A DNA stretch of 64,000 nt from Pagrus major (taxonomy: Eukaryota > Chordata > Actinopteri > Spariformes > Sparidae). The position numbers and the translations under genes are program-made. Positions within the stretch are counted from its first letter, which is position 1. Every line of letters starts with the position of its first letter. This document shows positions 13,194 to 26,551 of the stretch, one piece after another. The notes under the pieces are model-generated. The model was not told the DNA's origin and searched no databases. It saw nothing but the letters and a program-made list of their open reading frames with translations. The stretch spans positions 22,238,040-22,302,039 of the forward strand of contig NC_133225.1 in the NCBI RefSeq assembly GCF_040436345.1, in the 5' to 3' direction.

Positions 13194-16100
13194 ACTGCAA
13201 ACAATATTCAGATAAATATCCGTCTTTATTTGCCATAAACCTGCTGATTGAGTGACATTTCACTTGGTTAAGCATTTTTGTATTAACAGCGGAGGAGTTT
13301 CACATTCCATGAACTAAACAATCAGTTAATTGAATTAAAAAAACTATGGAAATAATTAGCTGTGATCCTTACTGTATACTGTATGTGTGTCCATGCATGT
13401 ACCTGGAGCAAATGGAATCATAATGTATCAGAGCTGAGCTGCAGGAAAGAGATTAGAGATTTAGAGATTGAATTTTGACCTATTTCTACCTCTTTGAAAG
13501 TAGAAAGAACCAGTGAGACCATGGATGGACTCCCAAACACATTACAAGTTCCTTAAACTTACTTTTCTGTCAGATTGAGGTTTTCCTTGGACACTTTCTG
13601 AAATATTTTTTCCATCAAAATGTGGATACTGTGACAGAGTAACTTGTGGTGCAGTATGTTGGATCACTTGTTTGTACCATGAACCCAACCCAATTGCCAG
13701 AATAATTTTCTATTTCTCTATTGTCACAAGGTTGTGCTTATGCTTGGGTTAGTATTAGACACAAAAAAAGCTTGGTTAGGTACAGGAAAACTTCATGTCC
13801 TGAGTTCCTGTCAAAAATAGCTAGTTTTTGTTGCCACAATCATGGCTGGAAATTGTTTAGTGGTCTCATTAAAAATGTCCAGTGGTGTCACTCTTATGAA
13901 TGTTGGCTTGGCAGCCTTCTCGCATATATCCAGGAAGTTATGAAAAACAACATATATTTACAAATAACACATTTCATAATTCTAAAAATGTATCTTTACA
14001 GATTGACAACTCAGGTCTTATTGTTGTAGCTTTGACCATCACTCTAATCTGTAATAATAATAATAATATCATTGGCTTGTTTACAACCACTCTTGGATGA
14101 CTGCCCATCCTTCTTGCTCCATCTGTCTTTGTCCATGGTTGCAGTGAACTCATCAATTATTTTGGTGAGTGCGCTGTTATCATCGCCACAAATGACCAGG
14201 AAAAACACAACTTGTAATAAAACTAAATGTATCCATTAGGTTCTATTTCAGATGTCACTGTAGAGCAGGCCTCCCTCATCAAAATGCAAAATTAAGCCAC
14301 AAGGTGCCCCAGAATCATTTTCTCTTCTTTTGGGATGTGTGAGAATGCATTTCCAATCGCTCACAGAGTGTCTTAACACAGATATTCAGTCATTGTTATA
14401 ACAAATTCACAGCTGAAGCTCGATCCGTGACGCGGACTCTCCCATGTGGCTACAACAGCCTCCCAATGTCACAGAGCTACCGAGCAGACTGCTGAATCAC
14501 TGCCAGCAGGGACGGCACGAACACACACTCGTTCTCTCACACACCAACAAAATAAACACCCGTCTCTATCTGCACAGTCTCTCTCTCTCTCCATCATGTC
14601 CCCTGGTGTCACTGTCTGTCGTTTCACCTTCCCAAGCTAACTCAGGCGACCTTGCAGAGTCCCTACAGTCTCCATAAACAGCAGAAGGTCGGCCATGACT
14701 CCCTGTAAACCACCAACTGCTCCATCTGTCTGAGTGCTCTGTAAAACAGCCACTCATCCTTGTTACATTTCCTCTTCTGTGTTCCTGATTCTTGACGTAT
14801 CAAAGCATTGTTCCATCTTGTTTTTTACTCCCTTCTGTATCATCTTTGTCCCTCTTTCTGTTCTGTTTCTTCTGTTCAGGCTACGCAGCAGACATGTACT
14901 ATTAGATGGCAATCATGCAGGATTTTATTGCAAACCAAATGAAAACAAATGTTTCACAAGACTAAAATACTCCCCGGAAAGTATTCTGCTGCTTTCTTGT
15001 AGTAGCAGCTTTAAATCTGGCACTCATTTTTCAACTTGACTTCTTCAACTATCAAAATACTTCCCGCAAAGAAGCTAAAAAAAGTTTCTCTTGAAGGAAA
15101 TGGAGTGACAACACATAAGAGACAACATATCCCAATGTAAGAAGAAAAAGGGAATATTTCATTGTTGTTGTGATGGTTTTCCTGTGGTGAGAGCGAGGGA
15201 TCTTGATCCTCCAGTTGATATGAAAGCTGAGAAGTCAGATTCAGTTCAATCAATAGTGAGTTACACGCATCAAAAGAAGAGATGAGGGGAAGTGCAACAT
15301 AGTAAACAAACAACCCTGTCTCTGAAAAAAAAAAAATATTTTCAAAGAATTATAATGCCAGATGAAAGACATTCTTTATCATATCGTATTTCCCTCAATA
15401 TATCCTTGTAGCAACTACATTTTTGTGGTTATTTTTAGGCACTGACAGCACCCGGTTAAGATGAGGGCAGGATTATGTGTGTAGGTGCAGGTTGGTAGGC
15501 AGTGGACAAAACCACTGTGAGTCATGAAGAGAAATACTCTTGTGCTCTTTAATTAGCACAAGTGTTTGGAATGCATATTATTTATATTATTTAAAACTAG
15601 TGAGGGGGACAGCACTCCATTTCTCCCAGGAAGGGGGGGTTCGGACCACCTTGTCCCCGGTGTGATTTCCACCTATGGCCTATTTTAGGTGGCATTCTTC
15701 TCCCTTCTGCTGTCTGTGTGTTACTGTGTTCAAAATCTACTACGGGAAACTACAACCTCTGAGCTAGCAACCTACATACTGAAAATAGCAGGTCATTTTA
15801 ACTCTAACCTGGTCGCTGGCGGTACGAGCCTAAACAAGCTAGCAGTTCTTTCCTTCTTTCGCAAGGATTGAGTCGTTTAAATGCCAGGGCTCTCCTCTCA
15901 GCAGGTGAAACAAGCTCCCCTCAACACTATCTTGCAGGGGAACCGCTGCTTGTGATTAGTTAAAAGAAATAGAAAAAGCCCAAGCGTTTTTCCCCCTGTA
16001 ACAGAACGAGAATTGGTGTAGGTCAGACCTTTTTCTAGCACTGACACAATGCTGTGGTCCTGATGTGTGTGGAGAAGTCACTTGACTTTCCCTAACCTTA

Positions 16101-17993
16101 ACCAAAGGGCTTTTGTTGCCTGAACCTATTCCCACATCACACTTTCCCTTCCTTCACTTGAAAAACCTGTGAATAAATTCAGCAACCAGGGCTCCCATTA
16201 AAACATATTTAGAAAACAAATTAGTACTACATAAAGATAGTTTCTCAGAGACGGGGTTGAAAACAAAATTTAATGGATGAATTAAGGAGCTCAGGTCACT
16301 TGGCAATGATTAAATTAGACAAAATCCTCTTGTGACTGTCTTTGAGGAGAAAGCCAGCAGCCAGACAGAGAAAGAAGAGCAAGAGATTAAATAGACTAGA
16401 TTTTGATTCCCTACAGCTCTGCTCTGCGCTCAAAGCTGACTTTGCACTGTCATTCATCCGCCCAGAGGTGGAGGACAGAGATAGAGAGCGACAGGGAAAA
16501 GCTACAGACACAGAGACAGAGAGGCAGCCATGGACAAAAAAAGAAAAATCACATCACCCGAGCAAAAACACAGCATTCACCCTGCATGTCTCTCTTTGAT
16601 AGCTGAAATACAGGTGCTGAAAAAATGCATGTATAAAAAGCTATACAAAGAGCTTTAGTGTGTGTGTGTGGCTGACTGCCAGTCTCATGTGGCTTTAAAG
16701 GAGTGTCTCTGTATTCAGTGAGTCTGTTAAGATCAGTCATGTCCTCTATTAGACAGCCGGAGACAAAAGACAGAAGCTGTAAAACTGCTCCCACAGAGAT
16801 GAACAGCAACGGTAAAAATCATTAATAACAACATTTAACTGCTTTCAGCTCGCAGGGCTGTAGAAATATTCTCTGCCAAACCGAGACATAAGCATTGAGA
16901 GAGAGTGTGTATATACAGTATGCAGGGTATATGTTAGCAGACAGCCTAAAGCCAGATATCAGATGATCGCTTAAAGCCTTTTCACTGATTAAGTACACTT
17001 TCTATACGTGTCAGTCATCTTTCTAGATCTACTCCTTCCATTTACTCTGACACATAATCCAAGAAATTTCATTAGCAAAATTTCTGATAATCAATTAAAA
17101 CGTTTCAGCTATTTCTGAAGCAGAAATGCTGAATATTGTCTGGTTCCAGCTTCTCAAACTTTGTTAAATATTTGCTGGTTCTTAAATGTGAGGATTTGCT
17201 GCTTTTCTTTGTCATTTTTTGAAGCAAATGAAGAGCCTTTGGGTTTTTTGGGCTGAACGCTTAATTGATTAATCATGAACAAACTTGGTAAGATTGTTAA
17301 TATGTCTAGCAAGATTGTGGGTCAACAACAACAAAGTATGTCGCTGCTTTGTGAGACCCGAGAAACAGGGAAAGGACGGGCCATTTGCAGACGTCACATG
17401 CCCGGACATTCTTTGTGATGCTGTGACGCACTTTGTTGTTAAATGTCTGTCTTTGATGGTAATTGCTGTAATGTTGTGGCTGTCTTTGTTTTACAATTTC
17501 CACAGACAGAGAAATAATTTTTTGAAAGGGTTATAAATGAAACAACTCACTAAACAAAATGAAAACAACTGGCAGACTTATACATAATAACTAACTAGGT
17601 GCACTCAATAATAGCCGACATTTATTTTAAAGTTACAAAGTGCAGATGTTTAAAGTGCTTGACAACCTATATTTACTCTTACTGGGTTGTTATAGAAAGC
17701 ATGAACTGATTAGAAGAAAGTTCAAACTTAGTGTTAAGATTATATTATATTATGTTTTCTCCAAGTCTTACAGGGAAACTGGCTTTACTGTATGTGTAGA
17801 ACTTGTGAAGGTGTTTGTGGATTTGTTTTGTTTTTTGTCGTCTTGCTTGTTAAAAAATATTTTATAAATGTTTTAAATCTGACCTGCTGAATATCAGGTG
17901 TTACAGTGTGACCAATGGAAATGTTAAGTCACACTTGACGTGTTTAGAGCAGCATGTTTCTCATCATCACAAGCCCAAACAAATCTGCACTTC

Positions 17994-18042
17994 GCTCAAC
18001 AAACAATCGCTCAACAAACAATCGCTCAACAAACAATCGCTC
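17994..18042. repeat. 15-bp minisatellite, 3.3 copies
   Basis: The unit GCTCAACAAACAATC repeats three times perfectly and then begins a fourth copy (GCTC). Because the unit is a multiple of three it gives a repeating peptide in one frame, but nothing suggests translation. Confidence 0.9.
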
Positions 18043-18471
18043 CATAGCATTGCTTATGGTCAGAAACTCCACTTAACTAGACATACAAACAGAGTGTCGT
18101 TATACAGCATCTGCCTTATTCGTCACATTGTAACTGATGAATGTGATAAATGTTGTGTGTTTGTTCCAGTCTAACATACACTGTACTGTATACTGTACTG
18201 TATCAAGAATGCAGGATAACATCTTGACTCTCCTGACAGTTTACAAGAAGCAGAGACATTTCATTAGTGGTGGTGACACAGCGACAACATGGCCCACACA
18301 CACACACTCCTTGATCTCACAGCAGACAGATGATGCAGCCCACCATCACCATGCTGTGCGGTTATAGATACAGTATATAACAGATGACTGTGGAGCATAA
18401 GAGCAAACAGACACACTCACACAGAAAAAGTGAGAAAAAGTGGCAGATATTAGCCGACTACTTAACATGCT

Positions 18472-18476
<5 letters not shown>

Positions 18477-18502
<26 letters not shown>
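18477..18502. repeat. (TG)n microsatellite
   Basis: About 13 TG units in lurap1 intron 1. Confidence 0.9.
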
Positions 18503-18751
18503 GATGTGGGTCTTATGAGCTTATCAGCATGACAAAAAGTGTTCAGCATCATAAAACAGTGAGGAAAAAAACCCATCCAGGGACAAGATCAAGTACACTT
18601 GCACGAGTGTGTGCACATGTGAGCTTTGCATTTAGCATTACTCTGTAGACACTCTGCACATCTTAGTAAGCAGATTTCTGATGAAAGTGCAGCGCTCAGA
18701 GCTCTTCTTCTGCACTCCCATTATATTACACCACTCTCATGATGAATGGAA

Positions 18752-18752
<1 letters not shown>

Positions 18753-18783
<31 letters not shown>
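18753..18783. repeat. (CA)n microsatellite
   Basis: About 15 CA units in lurap1 intron 1. Confidence 0.9.
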
Positions 18784-18787
<4 letters not shown>

Positions 18788-19469
18788 GAGAGGAGCAGCC
18801 CGGCTCTGTGCTGGACGTTTCACTCCCCTCCAGTTAGTGGGTCTTTATCACTTCTCCCTCTGCAGCAGACCTGATTAACGGCTAAAACTGCTAACAGATC
18901 AGTCTGACCCTCTGCTCAAAACTGATTTATAGAAACTCTCTGGATGCTTTGTGAACCCAAACTGAGGGCTTTGGTCAACTAAACACATATGAACTGGCTG
19001 TCATCAGTGTCTGGAGGTTAACACAGTTAATTTCTCTATACATTCCCATTTTGCCTAATACTGTAGTTTACATAATCCCTATAAAAATTAATGGGCTTAT
19101 GTGAAGCTTTAGGGACTTAGTAATCGTCTGATTTAATGCCACTATATCATATTCAGATATATTTCTTCTTCTTACCTGCTATTTCATTTTATTTAGCCAT
19201 TACTTAAACATATTGAGCTGTTGTTAGACCTGTACCATTGTATTGTTAGTGGGTGAAAGTGGGCTGAAGGCAAATCCTTGACGAATCATTTAAGTGAGGT
19301 GGAAACGGCTGCAATGGCTGCAATATAATATAAAACAGAAAACACTGCTCCTGCACTGCCTGAATCGCCTGGTTTGGAGTCGAGCCTTTACTTCCATAAC
19401 TTACGTGCGTCACTATGTAACAGATGTTAAATAAATATTTATATTTAAAAATATATCATAAAATATATA

Positions 19470-19808
19470 CGGCTGTACAGCCATGGATACCAACTGTAGC
19501 GGCGCTATTTTAGATCACACTACCTTGCTTTGCATGACCCGCCCTACTCGACCTCTGATTGGCTACATCCTGCCTGTTAAGTAATGCGCATGTGCAACTC
19601 TCATCAAAGATTGAACAGAAGCAAGATGTCTCACTCCGTAGCTAAAATGGAGCGTTTAAGACACAGTGTGTAAAGGGATGCTGCAGCAATGCACCATATG
19701 AGAAAAATAATGTGTTTTTTGAAAATTAAAGTATGTAAACCTATTCTACTAGGACCCCCAAATAAAAGTATGAACCTCAAAAATTGCATAATATGACCTC
19801 TTTAAAGC
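19470..19808. repeat. Interspersed repeat remnant (unclassified)
   Basis: The segment ends GCATAATATGACCTCTTTAA and contains a stretch on CTCTGATTGGCTAC and TGCGCATGTGCAACTC. It resembles a widespread teleost non-autonomous DNA repeat that I know only by general pattern. Class and left boundary are uncertain. Confidence 0.35.
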
Positions 19809-22800
19809 TCACTTTTTGTTTTCAACCTGCCTGCCTTTGTGTGTCTTGTGTTTGGGTCCTCGCCATTTTGCAAACTGTAACATGTAACTCTTTGGGGCAA
19901 CTCTGACTGTCAAAGTTACATTCACTAAAAGTGCTTGTTTTGCCACTGGCACGCTGAGGTTGCCATTTTATGTGTCTGACATCATTACTGAAACGATTCC
20001 TATGGAAGTAGACCTTTTTGTTAAATAATAAGATCCATTTGGTAATCAGAAACACAGCGCTCAGTCAAGGAGAAGTCTCACTCTGAAATCTCTCGAGAGG
20101 TGAGTTGTTGCAGGAAGACAACAGTGCAAACCTGAGTGAGAGCTGGAGGGAGAATTTTGGAGTTTACTAGGGCTGTCCCTGATACCTTTGTTGGAGCTTT
20201 GGTAGTAAATAATCAGCGTTGGGGGAGGAGGAAGTACTGAGCATGACCTGTGAAGGACATTTCTCTGTTCTCAACTGAGATGGATGGATGAATGCATTAA
20301 TTTTTAAGGATTCTGCTGTGGATTATTGTTTTCCATTGTTATTTATTATTGAAAAAAAACACATTTTTCAAAGGTTTAGTGTTTCATGCATGTTTGGAAT
20401 CCAGTGCGATGAAACAAGATATAATAACAGCTATGTTGCAGTTCGCCTTTATTGATAGCCTAAATTTAGCCAAAAAAAGCAAAAATACGAATATCCAAAT
20501 CCCAAAACTGAAAACTGAATACCTACCCATTGAACAAATACCCGAATAGTCGTAGCTACAAATGTTTTTTTTTTAAAGCAACCTATAAAATACTTTAACA
20601 GGTCGCCAAATATACTTTGATGGCTACCTGGGTGGTCCGCCCAAGTAAACTGTATGTGTGGGAAACACTGAACCTCAGCCTGTCAGTGGTAAAAACAAGC
20701 ACTTTTAAAGGACGTTACTGTGATGGTTGGGATTGCCCCAAAAGGTTATGTTGCAGCCATTGCAACTGTGTCGCGGCTGCCAGCTGAGGCACCTAAACAT
20801 GCAATACAGGACCCAAGTTTTAAAATACCGGAATTCCCCTTTAATATGCTGACACATACAACATCTATGTGTGTCTGTATTATGGATCATTGTATCATCA
20901 CATTAGCGCAGACTCATTTCAAAGTCATGTGGTACTCTAAACTAAATTACGCATACAAGCACCATCTGGATGCAAGATACTGGCAAGTATCAAGAGAGCC
21001 GAATAGTATTTATAGGCTCATAAAAGTACGGCTGATAATGTTTCTTCAGGAAGTGTTCAGTTAGAGTGAGGAGAGCGTGATTTCCTCTTCAGGACACTCC
21101 AGACTTCTAAAGTGCATCAGAGCTGCCAGCATCATGAGCTCTTGTTTCTACAATCCTGGAGTGAAATGTTTCCATTTCTAACAAACTGATAATGTCTTTT
21201 GGATGTTTCCAATGTGTTTTGGAGCAACTGTCTCATACGACAGCTTGCTTTGTTTGGGCGTTTAGTGGCAGGCGCTAGATTTGCTCTTTGTCACAACCAC
21301 AGGAATGTAGGGATATACATGATCATAGAAGGGAAAAAAACTGTAGAGCAGAGCATTATTATTGCTCCAGACCTCGACTGTTTGGAGGAGGTGGGGTCCA
21401 TGTAAACAAGAAGACTGAGAGATATTTGTTTAATTCAACAAAAAAAACCACGGCGCAACGGGAAATAATCGGCTGTCAAAACAGAGAACAGACTTGGCTG
21501 CACAAAAGAAAACAATGGATTGCAGTTCGTAAACTTCGACATGTGATAATCATTTAATATGTGAGAAACAAAAACAGTCTTGTTTTAGAGGGATGATGTT
21601 CCCATACATCACAGCAAGTCCAAGCGTGTATAGAGATATGAAAAGTTACGAAAACTACAAATTTACACAGTATGAATTGTGTGATTAGGCACCTGAAAAT
21701 AGATGGATGAATGAATTCGCCACATTTCAACAGGCCTTTGGTGGTCAACTCATTCCCTAGCAACCACAGACATCTGCAGCTGTTGGCATGGTGAGGAGCA
21801 GCTCAGTCACTGACTGAGTATGAAGAGACTTGTATCACTCGAGACGATTCAAATGACAAATATTACTGATCTGTTTCATACAGTAACATTTATTTAGTGG
21901 CAAGCTCAATCAAATCTTCATATCATCATTCAGTAATTCTCTGCGTGCAGTATATATCTGTTAGTAAATTTAGACACTAATTGCAAGTAAAGACATACTC
22001 TTTATAATTTAGCCTTTTGTATTGGTACTATGGCGTGCCAATGTGAAAAAAAATATGCTTATTCACTTTCTTGCCAGGAGTCAGATGAGAAGATTGATAC
22101 CACCCTGTGCCACTCAGTCTCTGCTGGTTGCCTGGCAACGTCACAGTGACGAAAAGCCTCCAGGAAATCACTGCTTCCGGGCCAAGAAGTAGTCTGGCAC
22201 CCCACATGAAACCACAACTTGCTCTTTTTTCACTCATGTTTTTGTGCAGATTGAACAAACAAAATATTTCAAGTTCATTAGTGAGCCATAGAGAGGGTGG
22301 CATGGAGTTTTTATTACCTTTCAACAGAGACAAGCTAGCTGTTTCCACATGTTTACAGTCTTCATGCTAGCCTACACTACTGCTGGCTTTAACTACATAT
22401 TTACCGTACAGACATAAGAATGGTATCAATCTTTTTATCAAACTCTTAACAAAGAAGGTCGGTGAGCAGGTTCCCAAAAATGACAAACTATTCTTTTAAA
22501 GACCACCAGAAAATTCCCATTAAGTCCCACTAAGAGCCACACTGAAACTGGTACTGGTACCACTGTGAAGAATGCCAAATTAGTATTAACAAGTCATGTG
22601 TTAACATATAAACTATAAACTAGCTAGAATATCAGCTGTGTCTTAGTCCTGATGAACTGATACGTTGACAAATGTTATTACCTGGTAACACAAATGAATA
22701 TTAACATCAGTCGAACACTGGTTTGTGAAATAAATGGAAGCTGAACAACTGTTACCAGTCCAAGATACATCTTAACACAGGGCAGTGCATGAGTGCATGC

Positions 22801-23602
22801 AATGACAATGTCACAAGAAGCAGAGCCAAAAATTCTTGGAATTGCATCAAGACTTTGGAAAAGAAGATTTTTTGGACATTTGACGAAAATACTTTACAGT
22901 ATACCGTACATGTCGGCCAATCAGTGACAAGAAATTGCAGTACAGGAAAGCCAAACTACGGATTGAGACAATACGAGTTTCACCATCACATAATTTGTCC
23001 ACCAGAGAGCACAGACAAGTTGATTCTTCACTGTAATGTCCTGCTCAGCTTGTATCTTTGTTGTAATTTAAGAGGTAAGAGGTATCAAGATTGTTTTTTT
23101 TTCAAAACTTCTTAATACCGATATCAGTATCGGCATCAAAAGTCCAGTATGAGTCAGGAAGAGAGACTTGAGGATGTCCCAAAAAACATAAGCATTTGTT
23201 CTCCATCAGCTGCAGATGTTCAGTGATTACTCAGACTAAGTCACTCATATCAAAAACACATATATATTATTATTATTATTTTTCATTATTTTACTATTTT
23301 ATTATTAATCCTGATGTTAGTTGGTATTGTATTGTTTTTCATCAATGTACACTTTCAGGGTTTGTAGCTACAATTATATGACTGTCCTGCACATATAGTA
23401 CACACAGTTTTCAAGCATCCCTGAGTCATGATGAACTGATGTGCTGACAGATGTTAAACCACTGGAGCAGCAAATCTCAACCTTAGTAAGGCATCATTGT
23501 GATCTCTCAATACTGTGGTCACTTCAGCGAATGAGATCCTGGAAAACAAGAGTCTGCCACACGTCCAACAGCTTGTGCCACCACCCGCGCGCGCGGCGCA
23601 CG

Positions 23603-23604
<2 letters not shown>

Positions 23605-23663
<59 letters not shown>

Positions 23664-23681
23664 ACACACACACACACACAC
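23605..23681. repeat. (CA)n microsatellite at lurap1 splice donor
   Basis: About 38 CA units with one TA interruption. On the minus strand it reads as a GT repeat that starts within five bases of the lurap1 exon 1 donor. Confidence 0.95.
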
Positions 23682-23685
23682 TTAC

Positions 23686-23898
23686 CATCTCCACCTTCAA
23701 TTTCCTGATCTTTTCATCCAAACTCTTCCTCCCCGTCTCCTTGCCGGTGTCGTGCGCGGCGCTCAGCTTGGCGTCTCCCCGGAGAGAAGACGCATCTTCC
23801 CGCATCCACCTGAGCAAACCCTCGGGGGTCTTCCGGCCAATTTTCACCTCTATGTCTTTCAGATCTGGGATGGTCTCGCTGGCGGTGCCTTCATCCAT
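23686..23898 (-). CDS. lurap1: LURAP1, exon 1
   Basis: This first coding exon (71 residues) starts at the ATG at 23898-23896 and ends with GAG ATG before the donor GTAAG at 23685-23681. The N-terminus carries PDLKDIEVKIGRKTPEGLLR, the head shared by LURAP1 and LURAP1L. The end, LDEKIRKLKVEM, runs in frame into AHLRSVDVKILQQL of exon 2 at phase 0, as in the human gene. The acidic start MDEG is the only in-frame ATG near the conserved block. Promoter-like sequence lies about 500 bases upstream (near 24.4 kb), which implies a 5' untranslated region of about that length or an additional non-coding exon. Confidence 0.9.
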
Positions 23899-24404
23899 CG
23901 CGTCTGTAGTGTGGAAACCGAAAAAAATCTTTTACGTCCTTCGCTTTTCGAGGAAATTGTTGCCTGTCAAGCTGTGAGAGTCACTTCCTATAGGATTGTA
24001 TGGCATCCTATGCGCCTCCAGCTGAGTTAGACTGCGCCAGGAGAGGAAAACAATCTGACAGCACCAACACAGCAGCGTGTTATTATCACAGCAGCATGAT
24101 GCTCAGAGGAAACAGTCTTTTAGCTGTTTTATCATCTGTTGGCAAAGCGACTGAGCCCGTGTTTCTAAACAAACTCAAAGCTTTAAAAAAGGAAAAATCT
24201 TCTTTTCATCTCTTTTTATTCCCCGTGGCGTGTTGTCGGTTCCTCCACAGTCCGGTGTGTGATCGCTGCAGGCCGGTGGAGGCTGGAGGAGGCTGGTGTG
24301 TCCGCCTGGAGATCCTTAAAATGAGCTACATTGCGCAGATTCCACCTGCATGATGACAGCGACCAGCAGCCGCAGAGTGAGAGGAGACCCCACAGCGTCA
24401 GCCA

Positions 24405-24435
24405 CAAACAGTGACATCACTCCGCTTCCGGTGCG
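24405..24435 (-). promoter_or_regulatory. Probable lurap1 promoter core (ETS and CRE-like sites)
   Basis: On the minus strand an ETS-type site ACCGGAAG (24432-24425) is followed by a CRE-like TGATGTCA (24419-24412). The surrounding 24.2-24.4 kb is GC-richer than its neighbours. There is no TATA box. Position and strand fit lurap1. The transcription start is inferred. Confidence 0.45.
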
Positions 24436-24721
24436 ACTTTCAAAATAAAACACGCGCAGGAACATGCAGCATTTGAGGAATGTGAACTACCAAAATAAAA
24501 CAGCTCTCCTGTTTGAGCTGTGCAGTGAGCACTTCAGTCAAAGCACAGATACAACAAAATAAAAACACTCCTTTACAAGTTAAAGTCATGAACAACAACA
24601 TACAATATAATGCCAACATCTCAGTGCTGCTTTTTAATTGTAATGATCTCATTTTATCTTTTATGTCACTCCTCTCTGTCATCAATGCTTAGTTGTGTCT
24701 TGCATCACTAAATAATCAAAA

Positions 24722-24724
<3 letters not shown>

Positions 24725-24783
<59 letters not shown>
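24725..24783. repeat. (TA)n microsatellite
   Basis: About 29 uninterrupted TA units. Confidence 0.95.
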
Positions 24784-24786
<3 letters not shown>

Positions 24787-25967
24787 AAATGAATAATAAA
24801 CATTTACATCAATAAAGACAATATGCTTTATTATATTGTTAATATTGATACATAAATGTATAAGTAGCATGTTATTGTAGTACAGGTAAAAGATGAGCTA
24901 GTTTTAACTAGTTCATTTATACATTTATATTTATATGTTTTTATGCTTTTTTATATTACTACATACCATTTGTGTATTACAATTAGGGGTGCAAATAGAT
25001 CAATAAAGTTTTTCTTATCTTAAAAATACCGAACCCCCCTTGTGCAGAATCTGGCCTATGATTGGACCATCAAATAAAAAGTGCGTGCACATATGATACT
25101 AAATATGAAAAACCCAAAACATGTATACTCTGTAGCCTCTGGCACAAACCTACTGTGGTTCGATCAATACTGCACTTAAAAAAGCAAAACAAGACAGGCA
25201 ATAAAAATATGTTCATCTGTTTTAGATTTCAAACTCATCTGATGCAGCTGACTCTAAAATAGAACTTTTAATTGTTGCCAATTCTTCCCAAAGCATAAAT
25301 CTTAGTAGCTCAAATCACGGTTACAATACGGTTCAGCTGATTTCATGGAGAAGCTGCTCAGATGTGGCAGAGCCCCTGTGGGGTGAGATGGATGAAGACT
25401 CTAATCAGTGTAATCAAGTATGACAGATGTCTGGGTTACTTAAGATATCGCATTACTCTCAATACACTCACACACACTCACACCCTGTGGCTCTACATGA
25501 CAACCTTCTCTGAGCCTATTCAGACTCAGTGTGAGTAGAGTTTTCCTCACCAGGCCTGGACCTCCTCATGTGGAACCAGGAGCGCTGTGGCTGCCATGAT
25601 ACATCAGGTTAAAGCTCATGGTTATGAAACTGGCAGGCTGACGTATTGTAGTGGTTTGGGGTCAGATTAAATGTTTCTGTCAATGGAAATATACATGGTC
25701 TCAGAAATTCAATAAGGTTTGGGGTGAGCATAGGTTTCCCCCTAACATTTTCCTTTTAGCTTAAGAAGGAAAGCATTTTAACATTTTCTTCCACATCTAT
25801 ATCTGGGGACTGTCTCGTCCACAAGTCCTGATTAACATAGACACATGGCTAACTTTCCAGGTTTTAACCATGATGAAACTGAATGGTAAATGGTGAATAG
25901 AATTGTGTTTACAAAGCGAATTTCTGCTCTGTCGGACCACTCAGAGTGCTTTACAACACTTGCCACA

Positions 25968-26551
25968 TTAAAGGATAAGTTCACCCAAATATTAAAATTC
26001 AGTCATCATCTACTCACCCTCATGCTGATGGAAAGCTCGATGAGGTTTTGCAGTCCACAAAACATTTCTGGAGCTTCACAGCAAAACAGTGTTGCAGCAT
26101 TCTCTGAAACAACTGAAGTGGATGGTGAACAACAGAAACAAAAACTTAAAATGGCTCCATACAGCTTGGAGTCTAAGTCTCCCGAAGCCCTGAGATCCCA
26201 AATTGATTTGTAAATACGTAATATCGTAAATATCCACAACCTTTTCAGGGCTGAAATCTTCTCTGTAGCTGCTATGCTAAAAGTGAACCCCCCTCTGAAG
26301 TAGTTGCATGAGCAGGAGGGTGTAAATATTGTCTTATCAAATCAATTTGGGATCTTTGAGCTTTCAGACACTTGGATTATGCCGGACCATCTGTATGCAG
26401 CCATTTTATACTTTCTTTCAGTTGTGTTCTCATCCACCTCAGTGGTGTAGGAGAATACAGCAACACTGTTTTGCTGTGAAGCTCCAGAAATCAGCATGGG
26501 GGTGAGTAGATAATGACTGGATTTTCATTTTTGGGTGAATTTATCCTTTAA
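25968..26551. mobile_element. Fold-back non-autonomous DNA element
   Basis: It begins TTAAAGGATAAGTTCACCC and ends with a near-perfect inverted copy (26521-26551). The inverted homology continues inward for about 200 bases or more: blocks around 26060-26110 (ending near CAACTGAAGTGG) reappear inverted at about 26430-26500. The open frames inside are by-products. A truncated relative lies at 56191-56340. This termini pattern is common in fish hAT-like MITEs, but the superfamily is inferred. Confidence 0.65.

Larger units (their letters stand above)
9056..23685 (-). other. lurap1 intron 1 (14.6 kb)
   Basis: This long intron separates the two lurap1 coding exons. It starts GTAAG at 23685 and ends CGCAG at 9056, read on the minus strand. 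It holds TG/CA microsatellites, a 15-bp minisatellite and scattered interspersed-repeat remnants. I see no nested gene. The longer open frames (for example 20720-21064) have no recognisable domain. Confidence 0.8.

Noticed and set aside
22789..23115. 108-codon plus-strand frame in lurap1 intron 1
   Set aside because: No recognisable domain, no splice context, and composition like the surrounding intron.
23441..24030. Plus-strand frames of 170-180 codons with His-Thr runs
   Set aside because: They read through the CA microsatellite and the antisense of lurap1 exon 1.
24216..24407. Minus-strand frame beginning like a signal peptide (WLTLWGLLSLCGCW)
   Set aside because: The frame begins at TTG, not ATG, and lies in the probable lurap1 5' untranslated region just below the ETS site. 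No partner exon was seen.
25890..26213. 107-codon plus-strand frame
   Set aside because: It lies within the arm of the fold-back element and has no protein family features.
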